In this document: in pieces, positions 1 to 9,009 of the stretch
Numbering within the stretch: the stretch's first letter is position 1
Layout: each line of letters begins with the position of its first letter
Assembly: GCA_041447175.1 (NCBI GenBank)
Contig: CP166960.1
Coordinates: 1,876,519 to 1,940,518 of the forward strand
Origin: Candidatus Bathyarchaeia archaeon
Lineage (GTDB): Archaea; Thermoproteota; Bathyarchaeia; Bathyarchaeales; Bathycorpusculaceae
DNA length: 64,000 nt
Reading direction: 5' to 3'
Notes under the pieces: model-generated
Seen by the model: the letters and a program-made list of their open reading frames with translations, nothing else
Told to the model about the DNA's origin: nothing
The model's database searches: none
Translations under genes and position numbers: made by a program

Positions 1-144
1 CCGAGATTTGTTGCCTTCCAGCCACAGCTTTTTGGCATCCGCCACGACCTGTTTAGTGCCCCTTACCGCAAAGAAGAGGTCTTTTCCGCTTTCGCTTAAC
101 TCGTTTGCAGCTTGTACGGTAGTTTTGGCTTGTTCCATGCTCAT
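1..144 (-). CDS. Partial hypothetical protein (N-terminal part only)
   Basis: An open minus-strand frame runs off the left edge of the window. The first 48 residues are visible, starting MSMEQAKTTVQAANELSESG. They read as one soluble, charged helical stretch with no signal peptide or membrane segment. An in-frame upstream ATG at 159 would add five residues (MDGYF). I do not recognise the family from this fragment. The gene faces away from the decayed surface-protein gene to its right. Confidence 0.5.
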   Translation of the reverse strand, partial: MSMEQAKTTVQAANELSESGKDLFFAVRGTKQVVADAKKLWLEGNKSR

Positions 145-415
145 AAAATAACCATCCATGTTTAGAAGGGGGTTTGGGTGAAAAATACTTTCTCAGAATA
201 AAGAGCACCAGCTCGGGGTTATTGCCAAAAAAGAAACGACAAAATTAGGTCAGAACTCGAAACTTCGTCGCACTGGATAGAGCCAGCTTGAAACGTATTT
301 GTCAATTACTCAGCCCCTAAACAGGAACAAAAAACGCGGAACAGAATTCTTGTCAAAAAAATATTCATCAAAAAACCCTTAAAGGATACAAAGCTCAACC
401 TTCACGGGGTACGAA

Positions 416-882
416 ATGCAAAAAAAGGGTGCATAGGCGCTCCTTGCGGCTCTGGCTTTTTCGTTGCTGGTGCGTGTTTTGCCCAGTGACAATTAACATG
501 CAGATTACGTCAACTTAGGGACAACAAACTTTGCTCCCTTCTTAGGTGAGCCAAACGTCCAAGCCGAACCTGACAACACAAAGCCAACAATCAATGCATC
601 ATCAACTCCGTCGCCCACGCAATCACCATCCGACTCTTCCCCTACACCAAACGCACCTGCGGAGTCATCAGCACCGCCAACCTTGACTCCACCGACCTCA
701 ACCACAGAACAACAACAATCCACCGTCCCTACCCAAACACCAGAATTTATCCCCGCCGTAACTGCCACCCCAAACCCAACGCGGGATTTGTACCTGAAGA
801 AATCTTCGCCGTAATCGCAGGTTTCGCCGTGTTAATCGCCACTTTATCCGCTGTTGTGGTTGTACTGCTGCGAAAAAAATAG
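416..882 (+). pseudogene. Decayed gene for a secreted Pro/Thr-rich surface protein
   Basis: Read in one frame from the ATG at 416, this gives MQKKGA, a TAG (434-436), a hydrophobic signal-peptide core (ALLAALAFSLLV), a TAA (494-496), and then a mature part rich in Pro, Thr, Ser and Gln. That frame closes after about 800. The true C-terminus lies in the +2 frame from about 770-777: PNAGFVPEEIFAVIAGF, then a transmembrane anchor ending in LLRKK and a TAG at 880-882. Signal peptide, PT-rich stalk and basic-tailed anchor together make a typical archaeal surface protein, but two nonsense codons and one frameshift have broken it. The stop abuts the stop of the convergent Fe-S protein gene. Function is unknown. 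Confidence 0.7.
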
Positions 883-2112
883 TTATCTTTCGGGGTTTGC
901 AGGCTCCAGCCAGTTCCGCGACTTGAAAACATCTTTGCCCCCCACCTGAAGCGTCAAAGCATCTTTTTGCGGGCACATCTCTACACAACGCAGGCAAAGC
1001 ATGCAGCGGGATTCCGTTACGTCGCCACCCTTCTTTTCATACATTTGGGTGGCTTGGGTGGGACAGACACGTTTGCATATGCCGCATTTGGTGCATTTTT
1101 CTTCGTTTTTGTGCAGTTTGGTTAGGGCAATTTGCTTAAACGGCGTAAACGTACTAAAAAGCGCTGTCAAGGCGCCTAAGGGGCAGATGCGGCACCAGAA
1201 CCGCCGGTACGCCAAGGACAAGATGGTTACGATTATGAGGACGGCTAGGTTTATGGAGGTTATGTAAAAGCCGCTTATCCAGAAGGGACCATAGGTTATT
1301 TGGGAAACGTAGTCAAAGTTCATGCTGCCCACGGCGCATTCCGCCAGCACACATAGGGGACGCATGGGGCAAACCAAGCAGAAGGGCTCGTTGATTCTGC
1401 CCACGATGCCTGCTTCGGTGCCTAAAGGTCCGCCCGGCGTGGTTCCGGGGATGAGCTGGGTGCCGAAGATGGCTTGGGAGCCGAAAATGACGCTTAAAAT
1501 CAGAAAAACAGCGATGATGATGTATCGGAGTTGCCCAAGTTGCGTGTTGTTTTTCTCCGAGAGGGTCAGGTGTCGGCGGCGGAAGAGTTTTCGAACATGA
1601 GTAAGCAGGTCCATGTATAAACCGAAGGGACACAGCCACCCACAGAAGAACCGCCCCAACACAAGCGACATGACTATGAGCAAGCCGAAAACGATGGCTA
1701 ATTTCTCCAAACCCGACGTAGAGTAAAACACCGCATAGCCACGTTGGAAATCCCAGAACGGGAAAATATAGGCTTGAATTTGCCAGAGAGGGCAGGTTAC
1801 GGTTCGCCCGTTAGAGTAGTAGCATGCAAGGATGGGAACGGAGAGCCCGTCGGGAAACTGGTTGCCAAAGAATTCTGTGCCGATTAAGCGGTCGCGCGGT
1901 GAAGGACCCAGAGGCGCCCAAAGGGGCATATTGAAGGGACCTAAAAGCAACCCCATGAAAACTGCAATGACTGCAGCGGTTTGGATGAAGAGGCGAAGGT
2001 TGCTGACGTTTTTGGTTTTGTTTTTTGTCAGCCGTAAAATACCAACAACGCCAATGACCACTACTGCCACAAAGGCAAGCACGATGATGATGTCAGAGGT
2101 TGCAGGGGGCAT
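883..2112 (-). CDS. NapH/CcoG-like membrane protein with 4Fe-4S clusters
   Basis: A 409-residue polytopic membrane protein. It has about five hydrophobic segments: residues 8-25, 43-60, 137-153, 198-216 and 285-303. Two membrane-proximal Cys motifs (FCGWLCPFG and WCRICPLGA) are typical of NapH/MauN/NosR-type electron-transfer proteins. Two classical ferredoxin motifs follow near the C-terminus (CTKCGICKRVCP and CMLCLRCVEMCP), enough for two 4Fe-4S clusters. Family members pass electrons between the quinone or ferredoxin pool and an extracytoplasmic partner. The upstream gene (2161-2868), on the same strand with a 48-base gap, encodes a secreted membrane-anchored protein that may be that partner; this is inference. 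The electron acceptor cannot be told from the sequence. Confidence 0.85.
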   Translation of the reverse strand: MPPATSDIIIVLAFVAVVVIGVVGILRLTKNKTKNVSNLRLFIQTAAVIAVFMGLLLGPFNMPLWAPLGPSPRDRLIGTEFFGNQFPDGLSVPILACYYSNGRTVTCPLWQIQAYIFPFWDFQRGYAVFYSTSGLEKLAIVFGLLIVMSLVLGRFFCGWLCPFGLYMDLLTHVRKLFRRRHLTLSEKNNTQLGQLRYIIIAVFLILSVIFGSQAIFGTQLIPGTTPGGPLGTEAGIVGRINEPFCLVCPMRPLCVLAECAVGSMNFDYVSQITYGPFWISGFYITSINLAVLIIVTILSLAYRRFWCRICPLGALTALFSTFTPFKQIALTKLHKNEEKCTKCGICKRVCPTQATQMYEKKGGDVTESRCMLCLRCVEMCPQKDALTLQVGGKDVFKSRNWLEPANPER

Positions 2113-2160
2113 GTTGGTTTTTCCTTAGCGGTATGAATTGGAGAATGTTGGTTTATTAGC

Positions 2161-2868
2161 TTATCCAATAGCCACCTCAGCGGGCTGCTTTTTCCAAGGA
2201 CGGTATACCGCGACACCTAAAACCACCACCACCGCAACCAGAACTGCCGTTGTTATGGCTACAGAATGTTGCTGGTAAAACGGTTGGTCTGAAGCGTCGG
2301 CGTTGCCAAATGAGGATGGTAAACGGAAACAGATTACGCTGACAGCACAGTTGCTGGGTGCGTCGGTTACGGTTACAGTTTGGTCAGGCGAAAGTGTCCA
2401 GCCTTCGTTTTCGCCAAAAAAGTCTTCGTTGAAGGTGACGCCCCATTCGCCGCCCGTGAGGTCCAAACCGAAGTTAAAAGTTTGAGTGCCCTGCCCAGTA
2501 ACCGTATAGGTTAAAGATGCACCTCTAAGGGTGGAGTCTGAGGATGCCGTGTCGAAAGTTTCGCATGTTAAAATTGTGACCTCAGAATTAACAGCAGAGA
2601 CTTTTAGTTGTTCGACAATTCGGGAACTGTTTAAGCTCAGGTTTGTAAAAAGCCAAACGCCGTTTTCCAAGGTTGCTTGCGTGTAGGTGCCGTTTGTACC
2701 AAAGCGGATGGCTCCGTTTTGCTGGGGTATGCCGAAATTGTCTGCGGTTGTGAGGTTTTTTGGTGTTTGTGCAGAAGCAGGGGTACATGTGCATGCCAAG
2801 AGAACCGTGAGGATTAGTAAGAGGGGGGTGATGCTGGATGAGAGGTAAGGGTTGTTGGGTGCCATCAA
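2161..2868 (-). CDS. Secreted protein with signal peptide and C-terminal membrane anchor
   Basis: A 235-residue protein with an N-terminal signal peptide (hydrophobic run at residues 15-27, cleavage probably after ASA near residue 33). A beta-rich, N-glycosylation-sequon-rich domain follows (NLT, NGT, NLS, NSS). One transmembrane helix at about 206-222 precedes a basic tail (RPWKK). The extracellular part holds four Cys residues, which could form disulfides. No catalytic motif is recognised. It lies just upstream of, and is probably co-transcribed with, the NapH-like Fe-S protein, so it may be an exported partner in electron transfer or an adhesin. The second Met (2865) is an equally good start. 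Confidence 0.75.
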   Translation of the reverse strand: MMAPNNPYLSSSITPLLLILTVLLACTCTPASAQTPKNLTTADNFGIPQQNGAIRFGTNGTYTQATLENGVWLFTNLSLNSSRIVEQLKVSAVNSEVTILTCETFDTASSDSTLRGASLTYTVTGQGTQTFNFGLDLTGGEWGVTFNEDFFGENEGWTLSPDQTVTVTDAPSNCAVSVICFRLPSSFGNADASDQPFYQQHSVAITTAVLVAVVVVLGVAVYRPWKKQPAEVAIG

Positions 2869-2946
2869 ATTTAGCCAACGTCTCGCTAGAACCTATAAGC
2901 AGTCAAGCTTTAACCTTTTTGTAATTCCAATTTTCAAGGACGCCAA

Positions 2947-3594
2947 ATGCCTTCAGGGTTGATTGACAAGGCTTTTAAGGGATTGCGGCAGTTGAAGAAA
3001 CATCCTGAGGAACTAACTGTGAAGATGCGCATACTGAAGTTAACTCCTGAATTTCTCATGGAAAGGCTGCAAGGAAAAAACATAGCCTTAACTGCTAACA
3101 TTCCAAGCGATACAGAACTGTTAGACATAAAATATGACCTCTTCACAAAACAAGTCACAGCAGTAATCAGAAGCGACAGCTTTGAAGACACCCCAGAAGC
3201 CTACCCGATTCCTGAATTTAACTTGACGTATTCAGCAAGCCCTCAACAATCACCGTCGTCTCCGCCTGCACCTTCACCTCAACCAGCACTGACTCCAAAA
3301 CCCTTAGTGCCCGAGACAAAAACAGCACCGGCAGTAAAACCGGAACCTGAGCCTGAACCAGCCCCTCAAAAACGCGCCGCGCCCCCCGCGCTGGATACCA
3401 GCATGACCGAAGAGGAATTTACCGATGAGCAGCGAAAGTTGTTGAACTTTTCAGTTGATGGAGACTTTGTGGTTGTAAAGCCAGTCAGGTTCTTGAAGGG
3501 AGAATGGGAAGACATTAACGATGTGGTGCGCAGTTTGGGCGGCAGATGGGTGAAAGGCGACATCATCAGCTACTGGGAAATCCCCAAACTCTAA
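2947..3594 (+). CDS. Uncharacterised two-domain protein with Pro-rich linker
   Basis: A 215-residue soluble protein in three parts. An N-terminal alpha/beta part (about 1-95) includes the strand DIKYDLFTKQVTAVI. A Pro/Ala/Glu linker follows (about 96-148, with EPEPEPEPAP-like runs). A compact C-terminal domain of about 50 residues ends in LGGRWVKGDIISYWEIP. That C-terminal block has the look of a small nucleic-acid- or ligand-binding module, but I cannot name it. The gene is divergent from the secreted protein at 2161-2868, with a 78-base shared promoter region. It has no clear functional context. Confidence 0.7.
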   Translation: MPSGLIDKAFKGLRQLKKHPEELTVKMRILKLTPEFLMERLQGKNIALTANIPSDTELLDIKYDLFTKQVTAVIRSDSFEDTPEAYPIPEFNLTYSASPQQSPSSPPAPSPQPALTPKPLVPETKTAPAVKPEPEPEPAPQKRAAPPALDTSMTEEEFTDEQRKLLNFSVDGDFVVVKPVRFLKGEWEDINDVVRSLGGRWVKGDIISYWEIPKL

Positions 3595-3907
3595 CATCGA
3601 CGCCTATTTTTTGAGCATTTTAAAGAATGAAAAGCTGTAGGGTGTCAAGGCTCCTTGGGGGAAGTGTTGCATTCGGGGCAGAGGTTTAACCGTGACACCC
3701 TAAGCTGAACTTACATGGGGTTCCTGCTTACATAATGATTGTTGCGAAGGGCGATTCGCATATTTGCAAAATCCAGTTAAACACCCAAAACAGAAGATAG
3801 GACAACAAGGGTTTGGATTTCACACTAAATCTGGCAAAACATGAATCGCGATGCTTCACAGGTTATCTCAAAACAAAAGTTTCAAACGTTTCCAATAAAA
3901 CAGTCCC
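3595..3907. other. Gene-free stretch with a long-range inverted repeat
   Basis: No convincing protein gene is seen in these 313 bases. The notable element is an inverted repeat. AGCTGTAGGGTGTCA (about 3634-3647) pairs with TGACACCCTAAGCT (about 3693-3706), giving a stem of about 14 bp with one bulge around a loop of about 45 bases. This could be a structured RNA, a terminator region for the gene ending at 3594, or part of a small untranslated RNA. A short minus-strand frame inside the loop reads LCPECN but stops quickly. Confidence 0.4.
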
Positions 3908-4189
3908 TCAGTTTTCTTCGTTTAGAATAAGCTCAGCCTCGGGCTGAGAGTTCGTGCAACTGGTTTGGGCGATTTCAGCTTGTTCCTCATCAGCGTAGTA
4001 TTTTTTGAGCCACCGATAGACGCTGTCCAGAATCAGCAACGCAACATTTGCCACTGCCACACCAATCAACGCGAAAACTGCCAAGAAAACAAAATAGTTG
4101 TTCAGGGGGTTAGTTAATGACCCATAGTATACACCTGCAGCGGCACCTACTAAGGAAAACATGAACATCCACGTTTTAGGGTTCTCCAA
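3908..4189 (-). CDS. Small membrane protein with two transmembrane helices
   Basis: A 93-residue protein with two hydrophobic helices (about 8-24 and 32-55), a basic stretch (RWLKKYY) and an acidic, Gln/Glu-rich tail. The start codon is TTG. I do not recognise the family. It lies 67 bases downstream of the RNA methyltransferase gene on the same strand and could be read through from it. Confidence 0.6.
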   Translation of the reverse strand: MENPKTWMFMFSLVGAAAGVYYGSLTNPLNNYFVFLAVFALIGVAVANVALLILDSVYRWLKKYYADEEQAEIAQTSCTNSQPEAELILNEEN

Positions 4190-4256
4190 ACCAATCGCCT
4201 CTACCGCATAGATAGCACGCAGCTACTTTTCTGTTTCTCATAAATCGACTCGGCAC

Positions 4257-5603
4257 TTATTTCTTCTGCATCTTTGCAATAAAGAACCCATTGCTGTGGT
4301 GAATATGGGGGTAAAGCCGCTGGCACCTGTCAAAACCTCGCAAGCCAGGCAACCCCATCTTTGGCGTTATCTCCACTAACTCAAAGTTGGGGTATCGTTG
4401 CAGAAAACGCTCTACGATTTCCTCGTTTTCTTCCACAGTTACGCTGCAGGTGGAGTACATCAAAAATCCACCTTGCCTGACTTTGGAGGCGCAGTTGTTA
4501 ATCATCATCCACTGGATATCCGCCATTTTTTGGATGCTTTTTGGAGAAAGCCGCCATTTAGCTGCGGGAAGCTTGGCAAAAACGCCTGTGCTGGAGCAAG
4601 GCGGGTCTAAAACCACAACGTCGGCTTCAACCTCCAAAGGCAACGGGGAACGCGCATCCGCCATTATGGGCTGAGCAATGTTTACCCACATCCGCCCCAC
4701 TTCTTGCCGCCAAGTCTTAATCCGCCGCTTTGAATAATCAACCGAGTAGATGGTGCCTTGGTTTTGCATGATTTGAGCCAGATAGGTAGTCTTTGCTCCA
4801 GGAGCAGCGCAGACATCCAGCACGGTGTCGTTGGGTTTGGGGTTAGCGGCTTCGGTGGCAAAGCAACTGGCTTTGTCTTGGATGTAAAAGAACCCCAACC
4901 GGTAACTGTCCAACCGGTTAAGCGGACGCTTAGAACTTTGCACCCTGTAGGTGTGGGTTAAAGGTTCCACTTTCTTTAGCTTGACACCTTCTGCTTCGAG
5001 TTTCTGCACGATTTCCTCTTGAGTGGCACGTAGAGTGCTGAGGCGTATGCAAGTTTCAGGAGGCGAAAGGTTCCCGTCTAAAAACGCCTTGGCTTCGGTT
5101 TTGCCAAAGAGGTCAAAGCAGTACTTGACAAACCAAGTCGGATGAAAAGTTTGCAAGGCAACTTTCTCTTCGTCTTCCGCTGCTTCGAAGAGAGGCTCTA
5201 TTTTCTGGGTCAAGAGAAAACCAAGGTAGAGTTCAACTTCACGCAGGGTTTCCCACCCCAAAATGGCGCGTCCCAGCTTGGCGATGTGTTCGGCTTCTTT
5301 GAGGTCAAAGCCGCCCCAGTTTCGGGCGACGCGGGTCTGGTAAACGTACAGCCTGAGAAATGCGTGGATGCCAACGGTGAATTCGTCAAGGGTTTTTGGT
5401 TTTAGGGTGTTGTTGAGGAATTTGTCGATGAGGTTTCGGCGACGTTCGGTTTCCACCACCAAGCCGTAGCCTAAACGGACTGCGTCGGGGTCGCGGATGC
5501 CCAGTTGTTTCACAGTTGTGGCTAGAGCCATGTGTTCGCTGAGTTTTTTGAGTTCTATCCAGCTGAGGGTTTCGATGGCGATGGACCAAGCGTCTTTTAG
5601 CAA
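4257..5603 (-). CDS. RsmB/NOP2/Sun-family RNA (cytosine-C5)-methyltransferase
   Basis: A 448-residue enzyme that transfers a methyl group from S-adenosylmethionine to C5 of cytosine in tRNA or rRNA. The N-terminal half (1-170) is a helical NusB-like or RNA-binding extension. The catalytic half holds the SAM motif DVCAAPGAKT (263-272) and the two family cysteines: DPPCSS (Cys336), which aids product release, and STCS (Cys386), the usual nucleophile region. Later conserved segments such as EENEEIVERFL are also present. Length and motif order suit the archaeal/eukaryotic NOP-type subgroup. The start is TTG at 5603. Whether it modifies tRNA or rRNA cannot be decided here. Confidence 0.9.
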   Translation of the reverse strand: MLKDAWSIAIETLSWIELKKLSEHMALATTVKQLGIRDPDAVRLGYGLVVETERRRNLIDKFLNNTLKPKTLDEFTVGIHAFLRLYVYQTRVARNWGGFDLKEAEHIAKLGRAILGWETLREVELYLGFLLTQKIEPLFEAAEDEEKVALQTFHPTWFVKYCFDLFGKTEAKAFLDGNLSPPETCIRLSTLRATQEEIVQKLEAEGVKLKKVEPLTHTYRVQSSKRPLNRLDSYRLGFFYIQDKASCFATEAANPKPNDTVLDVCAAPGAKTTYLAQIMQNQGTIYSVDYSKRRIKTWRQEVGRMWVNIAQPIMADARSPLPLEVEADVVVLDPPCSSTGVFAKLPAAKWRLSPKSIQKMADIQWMMINNCASKVRQGGFLMYSTCSVTVEENEEIVERFLQRYPNFELVEITPKMGLPGLRGFDRCQRLYPHIHHSNGFFIAKMQKK

Positions 5604-5763
5604 GTTAATACACGCAGGTTAGAGACGCGGTGCCCCTAATAAGAATATGACGCTGCAAACTGTTTCGTTTAGAGGACCGATTATGCTCGGCAGAAAACTA
5701 TTCCAGCAGGATTCACCATAATTAATACATTAAACTCAAAAGCCGATTTGGCGGTTTTAATCG

Positions 5764-6576
5764 ATGCAAAGAAGCAAAAACAAAGAACGGATGCCTTTGG
5801 CAAAGCTGGTTTCACTGTCGGGAAAAACAGCGCTGATTACGGGAGCAGCTTCAGGCATAGGGAAAGCAATAGCCTACAGGTTTGCGGAGGCAGGCGCAGA
5901 CTTGCAGCTTGTCGACGTTAACGAAGAGAAACTGCAGGCTTGCTGTGGGGAGCTTTCGAAATTTAACGTGAAAATAAACGCACACAATGTTGACCTCTGC
6001 AAAAAATCAGATATAGAACGGTTATGGAGGCACCTTGCGGGAAAGGAACCAGACATTCTGGTTAACAATGCGGGAATTTATCCAATGAAGGATTTTTTGG
6101 AGCTTGACGAAGCCTTTGTGAAGAAGGTGATGGACATTAACTTGAACTCGGTTTTGTGGATGTGCCAATGCATGATTAAGACGCGGATGAAACGCGGGGG
6201 AGTAATAGTCAACGTAGCCTCGGTTGAGGCAGTTATGCCGTTCAAAGAAGACCTGGTGCCATACGGCTTAAGCAAAGTCGGCGTCATAACCCTCACCAGA
6301 GCGCTGGCTGCAGAGTATGGCAGAAAAGGGTTCAGGATAAACGTTTTAGTGCCAGGCGGAATTCTGACGCCGGGAACAAAAAATGTTGCCAAGGAAATTC
6401 TCAAATTTAATGTTGGCATAATCCAGTCAGGGTTAGAGTACCGACAAAGATTGCCTATGGGAAGACTTGGCGACCCGGATGAGATAGCGCGTGTGGCTCT
6501 GGTTTTGGCATGTGACTTGTCAAGTTATATGCAGGGAGCGCTTGTTGCGGTTGACGGTGGATTCCTCTCTGCGTAG
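5764..6576 (+). CDS. Short-chain dehydrogenase/reductase (SDR)
   Basis: A classical SDR oxidoreductase of about 260-270 residues. It has the nucleotide-binding TGAASGIG motif, an Asp at the end of beta2 (LVDVN) that favours NAD over NADP, the structural NNAG motif, and a catalytic tetrad in NVAS and YGLSK (Ser, Tyr, Lys). The C-terminal VDGGF segment is standard. The in-frame ATG at 5791 (MPLAKLVSL) is an alternative start because the first nine residues are highly charged and unlike the family. A TATA-like sequence lies about 45 bases upstream. The substrate is unknown and the neighbours give no clue. Confidence 0.85.
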   Translation: MQRSKNKERMPLAKLVSLSGKTALITGAASGIGKAIAYRFAEAGADLQLVDVNEEKLQACCGELSKFNVKINAHNVDLCKKSDIERLWRHLAGKEPDILVNNAGIYPMKDFLELDEAFVKKVMDINLNSVLWMCQCMIKTRMKRGGVIVNVASVEAVMPFKEDLVPYGLSKVGVITLTRALAAEYGRKGFRINVLVPGGILTPGTKNVAKEILKFNVGIIQSGLEYRQRLPMGRLGDPDEIARVALVLACDLSSYMQGALVAVDGGFLSA

Positions 6577-6636
6577 GTACTCGTACAGAAAAGTTCAGTC
6601 GAAATGGATAAAGAAAATTGAGGGAAGGTTGCCTGC

Positions 6637-8352
6637 TTAGGCAAGCAGGTCAATTACTTCTTGTGGGATGAAGAACTCATCTATCTGTGAAGAGTAGACG
6701 ACGAGTCCGTCAAGGTTGTAGGTTTGCACTTGGTTTCCGTGTGAAACCGTCATGATGTCTTTGCTTGCAGGCAGAGTTGCGGTGACGCCGCCGTTTGTTC
6801 GGATTTCAAGAACGGGGTTTGCTGGGTCGTTCATATTGAAGGTCAGTTGAGATGCGGAGTAGACGTCAGAGGCTTTAACGTATAGAGTTTCCTGTGCCGC
6901 GGTGAAGTCCAGACCAAGAGCGTCAGAGGCAAGGTATGCTAGTTCGGTGTTGTCGAAGTGCCCAACTGGGGTGTTGCCGTCTGTTGAGTAAGCCCAGAGA
7001 GGAACGTCAGAGCCGTCGTGTCCGTGGGTGGTCCAGCCGAAGGCTGTGTAGGCTTCGCAGATGTATTCTGAAATTGAGTAGTAGTCAGTCAGGTCCATGG
7101 CTGCGATGTCGTCGTCGGTTATTTCAAGACCCCACCATTCTTGGAAGATTGCCTTGATTTCTGCGTTGTCAGTTACGCCGTCGAGTTTGGTTACTAAGCC
7201 TTGAGAGGTAATTTGCATGCCTTTGAGGGGGTTTACGACGTCTTCAACGGTTAGTTTGGTGTAGCTGTGGCCGATTGCGTTGGTGTCTTGGTAGTAGCTG
7301 CCTATGGTCATGCCGCCAGTGTTGTGGTCGGGGAATGCCAGGACAAGTGTGTTTCCATCTTGCAGGGCAAAGTTAAGGGCAACGCCGACTGCATCGTCAA
7401 AGGCGAGGAAGTCAGTTGCAGCATAAATTGGGTCGTTTGCGTGGTTTGCCCAGTCAACTTGGCTGCCTTCAACCATCAGGAAGAAACCGTTTCTGTTTGC
7501 GGACAACAGTTGGATTGCTTGCGAGGTCATTTCGGCTAGTGAAGGTTCTGTTGGAGCGAATTCTGCGCGGTCAATGTCCGGCTGCATGGCATCTGAAGCG
7601 AACATGCCCCAGGCTCTTCCGCTGATTAGAGATGTCATGGTTTCTTTGCTGTCCACGAACATGTAACCGCGGTCCATGAGTGTCTGGTAAAGGTTGTCGC
7701 CGTCAGTGCGTGAGCCAGTCCAGGTGTCTCCAAAGCTTGTGGTGTAAGTTGTACCTGATGGGAATAGTTTGCTAGCGCCTCCACCGAAGACCACGTCGAC
7801 TTCGTTGTAGACCATCTGTTCGATGATGTCGTTTTCGTCGCCTCGGTTATAGTTGTGAGATGCGTAAGCGGCGGGGGTTGCGTGGCTTATTGTGCTTGTG
7901 GCAATTAAGCCAGTGGATTTACCAGCCAGTTTTGCTGCCTCTAGGATTGTGGCTAAAGGCGCATAGGGGTCCGCGTCAGGGGTGTATCCTGTGAGAAGGT
8001 CATTTGTTTTTGGTCCTACGCCAATGAATTTGTCACTTGACTTGTGACCTGACGAAAAGGCTGTGGCTGCTGGCGCGGAGTCAGTAATTACGGAGTCAGT
8101 CATGAATGTGGAAACGGAGCCAGTGGCTATTCCATCAACATTCAACGCTGAACCTTTGTACCAGCGTGCAACGGTCTGAGTGCCCAAAGAGCAACCGTCA
8201 GGAACCAAAACGATTACGTTCTTGATGGATTGGTCAGGTGTAGTTTGGGTTGTTGAAAAAGCTGGAAGTGCAAGTGATGAAACGGTCATAACTGCAACCA
8301 GCATAGCAACAATCACGATTTTGTGTTTATTTTCCATTAAATTTTTCCCCAC
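6637..8352 (-). CDS. Secreted alkaline phosphatase (PhoA family)
   Basis: A 571-residue phosphomonoesterase. The N-terminus has a signal peptide (basic start, hydrophobic 11-30). The family motifs are all visible: the metal-binding Asp in LVPDG (Asp52), the nucleophile motif TDSAPAATAF (Ser92), the metal ligands in VEGSQVDWANHAND, the PDHNTGG motif, and the His motif THGHDGSDVP near residue 445. A beta-rich C-terminal extension of about 75 residues follows the catalytic domain. No membrane anchor is seen, so the enzyme is probably released or held at the cell wall. It is transcribed divergently from the PRC-barrel gene, from a TATA box near 8468-8480. Such enzymes are commonly induced by phosphate starvation, but no regulatory site was identified. 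Confidence 0.92.
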   Translation of the reverse strand: MGKNLMENKHKIVIVAMLVAVMTVSSLALPAFSTTQTTPDQSIKNVIVLVPDGCSLGTQTVARWYKGSALNVDGIATGSVSTFMTDSVITDSAPAATAFSSGHKSSDKFIGVGPKTNDLLTGYTPDADPYAPLATILEAAKLAGKSTGLIATSTISHATPAAYASHNYNRGDENDIIEQMVYNEVDVVFGGGASKLFPSGTTYTTSFGDTWTGSRTDGDNLYQTLMDRGYMFVDSKETMTSLISGRAWGMFASDAMQPDIDRAEFAPTEPSLAEMTSQAIQLLSANRNGFFLMVEGSQVDWANHANDPIYAATDFLAFDDAVGVALNFALQDGNTLVLAFPDHNTGGMTIGSYYQDTNAIGHSYTKLTVEDVVNPLKGMQITSQGLVTKLDGVTDNAEIKAIFQEWWGLEITDDDIAAMDLTDYYSISEYICEAYTAFGWTTHGHDGSDVPLWAYSTDGNTPVGHFDNTELAYLASDALGLDFTAAQETLYVKASDVYSASQLTFNMNDPANPVLEIRTNGGVTATLPASKDIMTVSHGNQVQTYNLDGLVVYSSQIDEFFIPQEVIDLLA

Positions 8353-8465
8353 TTCTGTTGACTTAGAATCTCAAGACCCAAGTCAAATCAAAAGTCGGCT
8401 GAAAAGCGAATTATAAGTTCTCGACATAGACTATAGGGGGACAAAATAGTTACGAAACAGTATAT

Positions 8466-8480
8466 TGTTTATATAGAAAA
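8466..8480 (-). promoter_or_regulatory. TATA box of the alkaline phosphatase gene
   Basis: Read on the minus strand, the TTCTATATAAAC stretch is a strong archaeal TATA element. It would place transcription start near 8440 and leave an untranslated leader of about 90 bases before the ATG at 8352. Confidence 0.5.
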
Positions 8481-8553
8481 AGCAAAAAACGAGCCGCCAT
8501 AACCCACGAAACAGCCGGGACACGCATTGTTGTTTCCATTCAGAAACAAGGAA

Positions 8554-8563
8554 CATATTTATG
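8554..8563 (+). promoter_or_regulatory. TATA box of the PRC-barrel gene
   Basis: CATATTTATG lies 34-43 bases upstream of the ATG at 8597, the right distance for a start site near 8580-8588 and a very short leader. It stands about 80 bases from the opposing TATA box, so the two divergent promoters are separate. Confidence 0.5.
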
Positions 8564-8596
8564 TAAGCCCAAAGTTAACTAAATAACAGTGTTTAA

Positions 8597-8884
8597 ATGA
8601 TAAATTTTGAAAGCCTAATGGGACTAAAAGTCATCACTTCACAAGCTTTTACGTTGGGCGTTGTTAAAGGAGCGCAAGTTGACAAGGAAACTTGGAAAAT
8701 AACTCACCTCAAAGTGAAACTGGAGGAGGAAGCGGCAAACAAGTTGGGAGTGAAGAAAAGATTCCGAAGCTCCATCGTCTGCCTAGCGGTTGAGAGTGTT
8801 AAAGCAGTAGGGGATTTTATATCCATAGGCAAGTCTCTTGACGAATTGAAGGCATCAAACGAAATCATCGAGTGTGAAGAGTAA
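8597..8884 (+). CDS. PRC-barrel domain protein
   Basis: A 95-residue protein that is essentially a single PRC-barrel: GLKVITSQAFTLGVVKGAQVD at the N-terminus, then alternating strands ending IECEE. In archaea such stand-alone PRC-barrel proteins are abundant and have been linked to RNA metabolism and to cell division (CdpB family). Which role applies here is not shown by the sequence. It lies 125 bases upstream of the DNA polymerase gene but probably has its own transcript. Confidence 0.8.
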   Translation: MINFESLMGLKVITSQAFTLGVVKGAQVDKETWKITHLKVKLEEEAANKLGVKKRFRSSIVCLAVESVKAVGDFISIGKSLDELKASNEIIECEE

Positions 8885-9009
8885 CAAGACTCCGTAGGAA
8901 GCCCCCTTTTAGCCTAAATGGCGAGCGCAGTATATCTTTACGGAAGCTTATTAATGAGCCATTAAGGATTATAGGTTAATTGTCTCTTACAAAATTCAAG
9001 GTTAATTAG

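Noticed and set aside
434-436. In-frame TAG read as pyrrolysine in the surface-protein signal peptide
   Set aside because: The same gene also has an in-frame TAA and a frameshift, and there is no reason to place pyrrolysine in a signal peptide.
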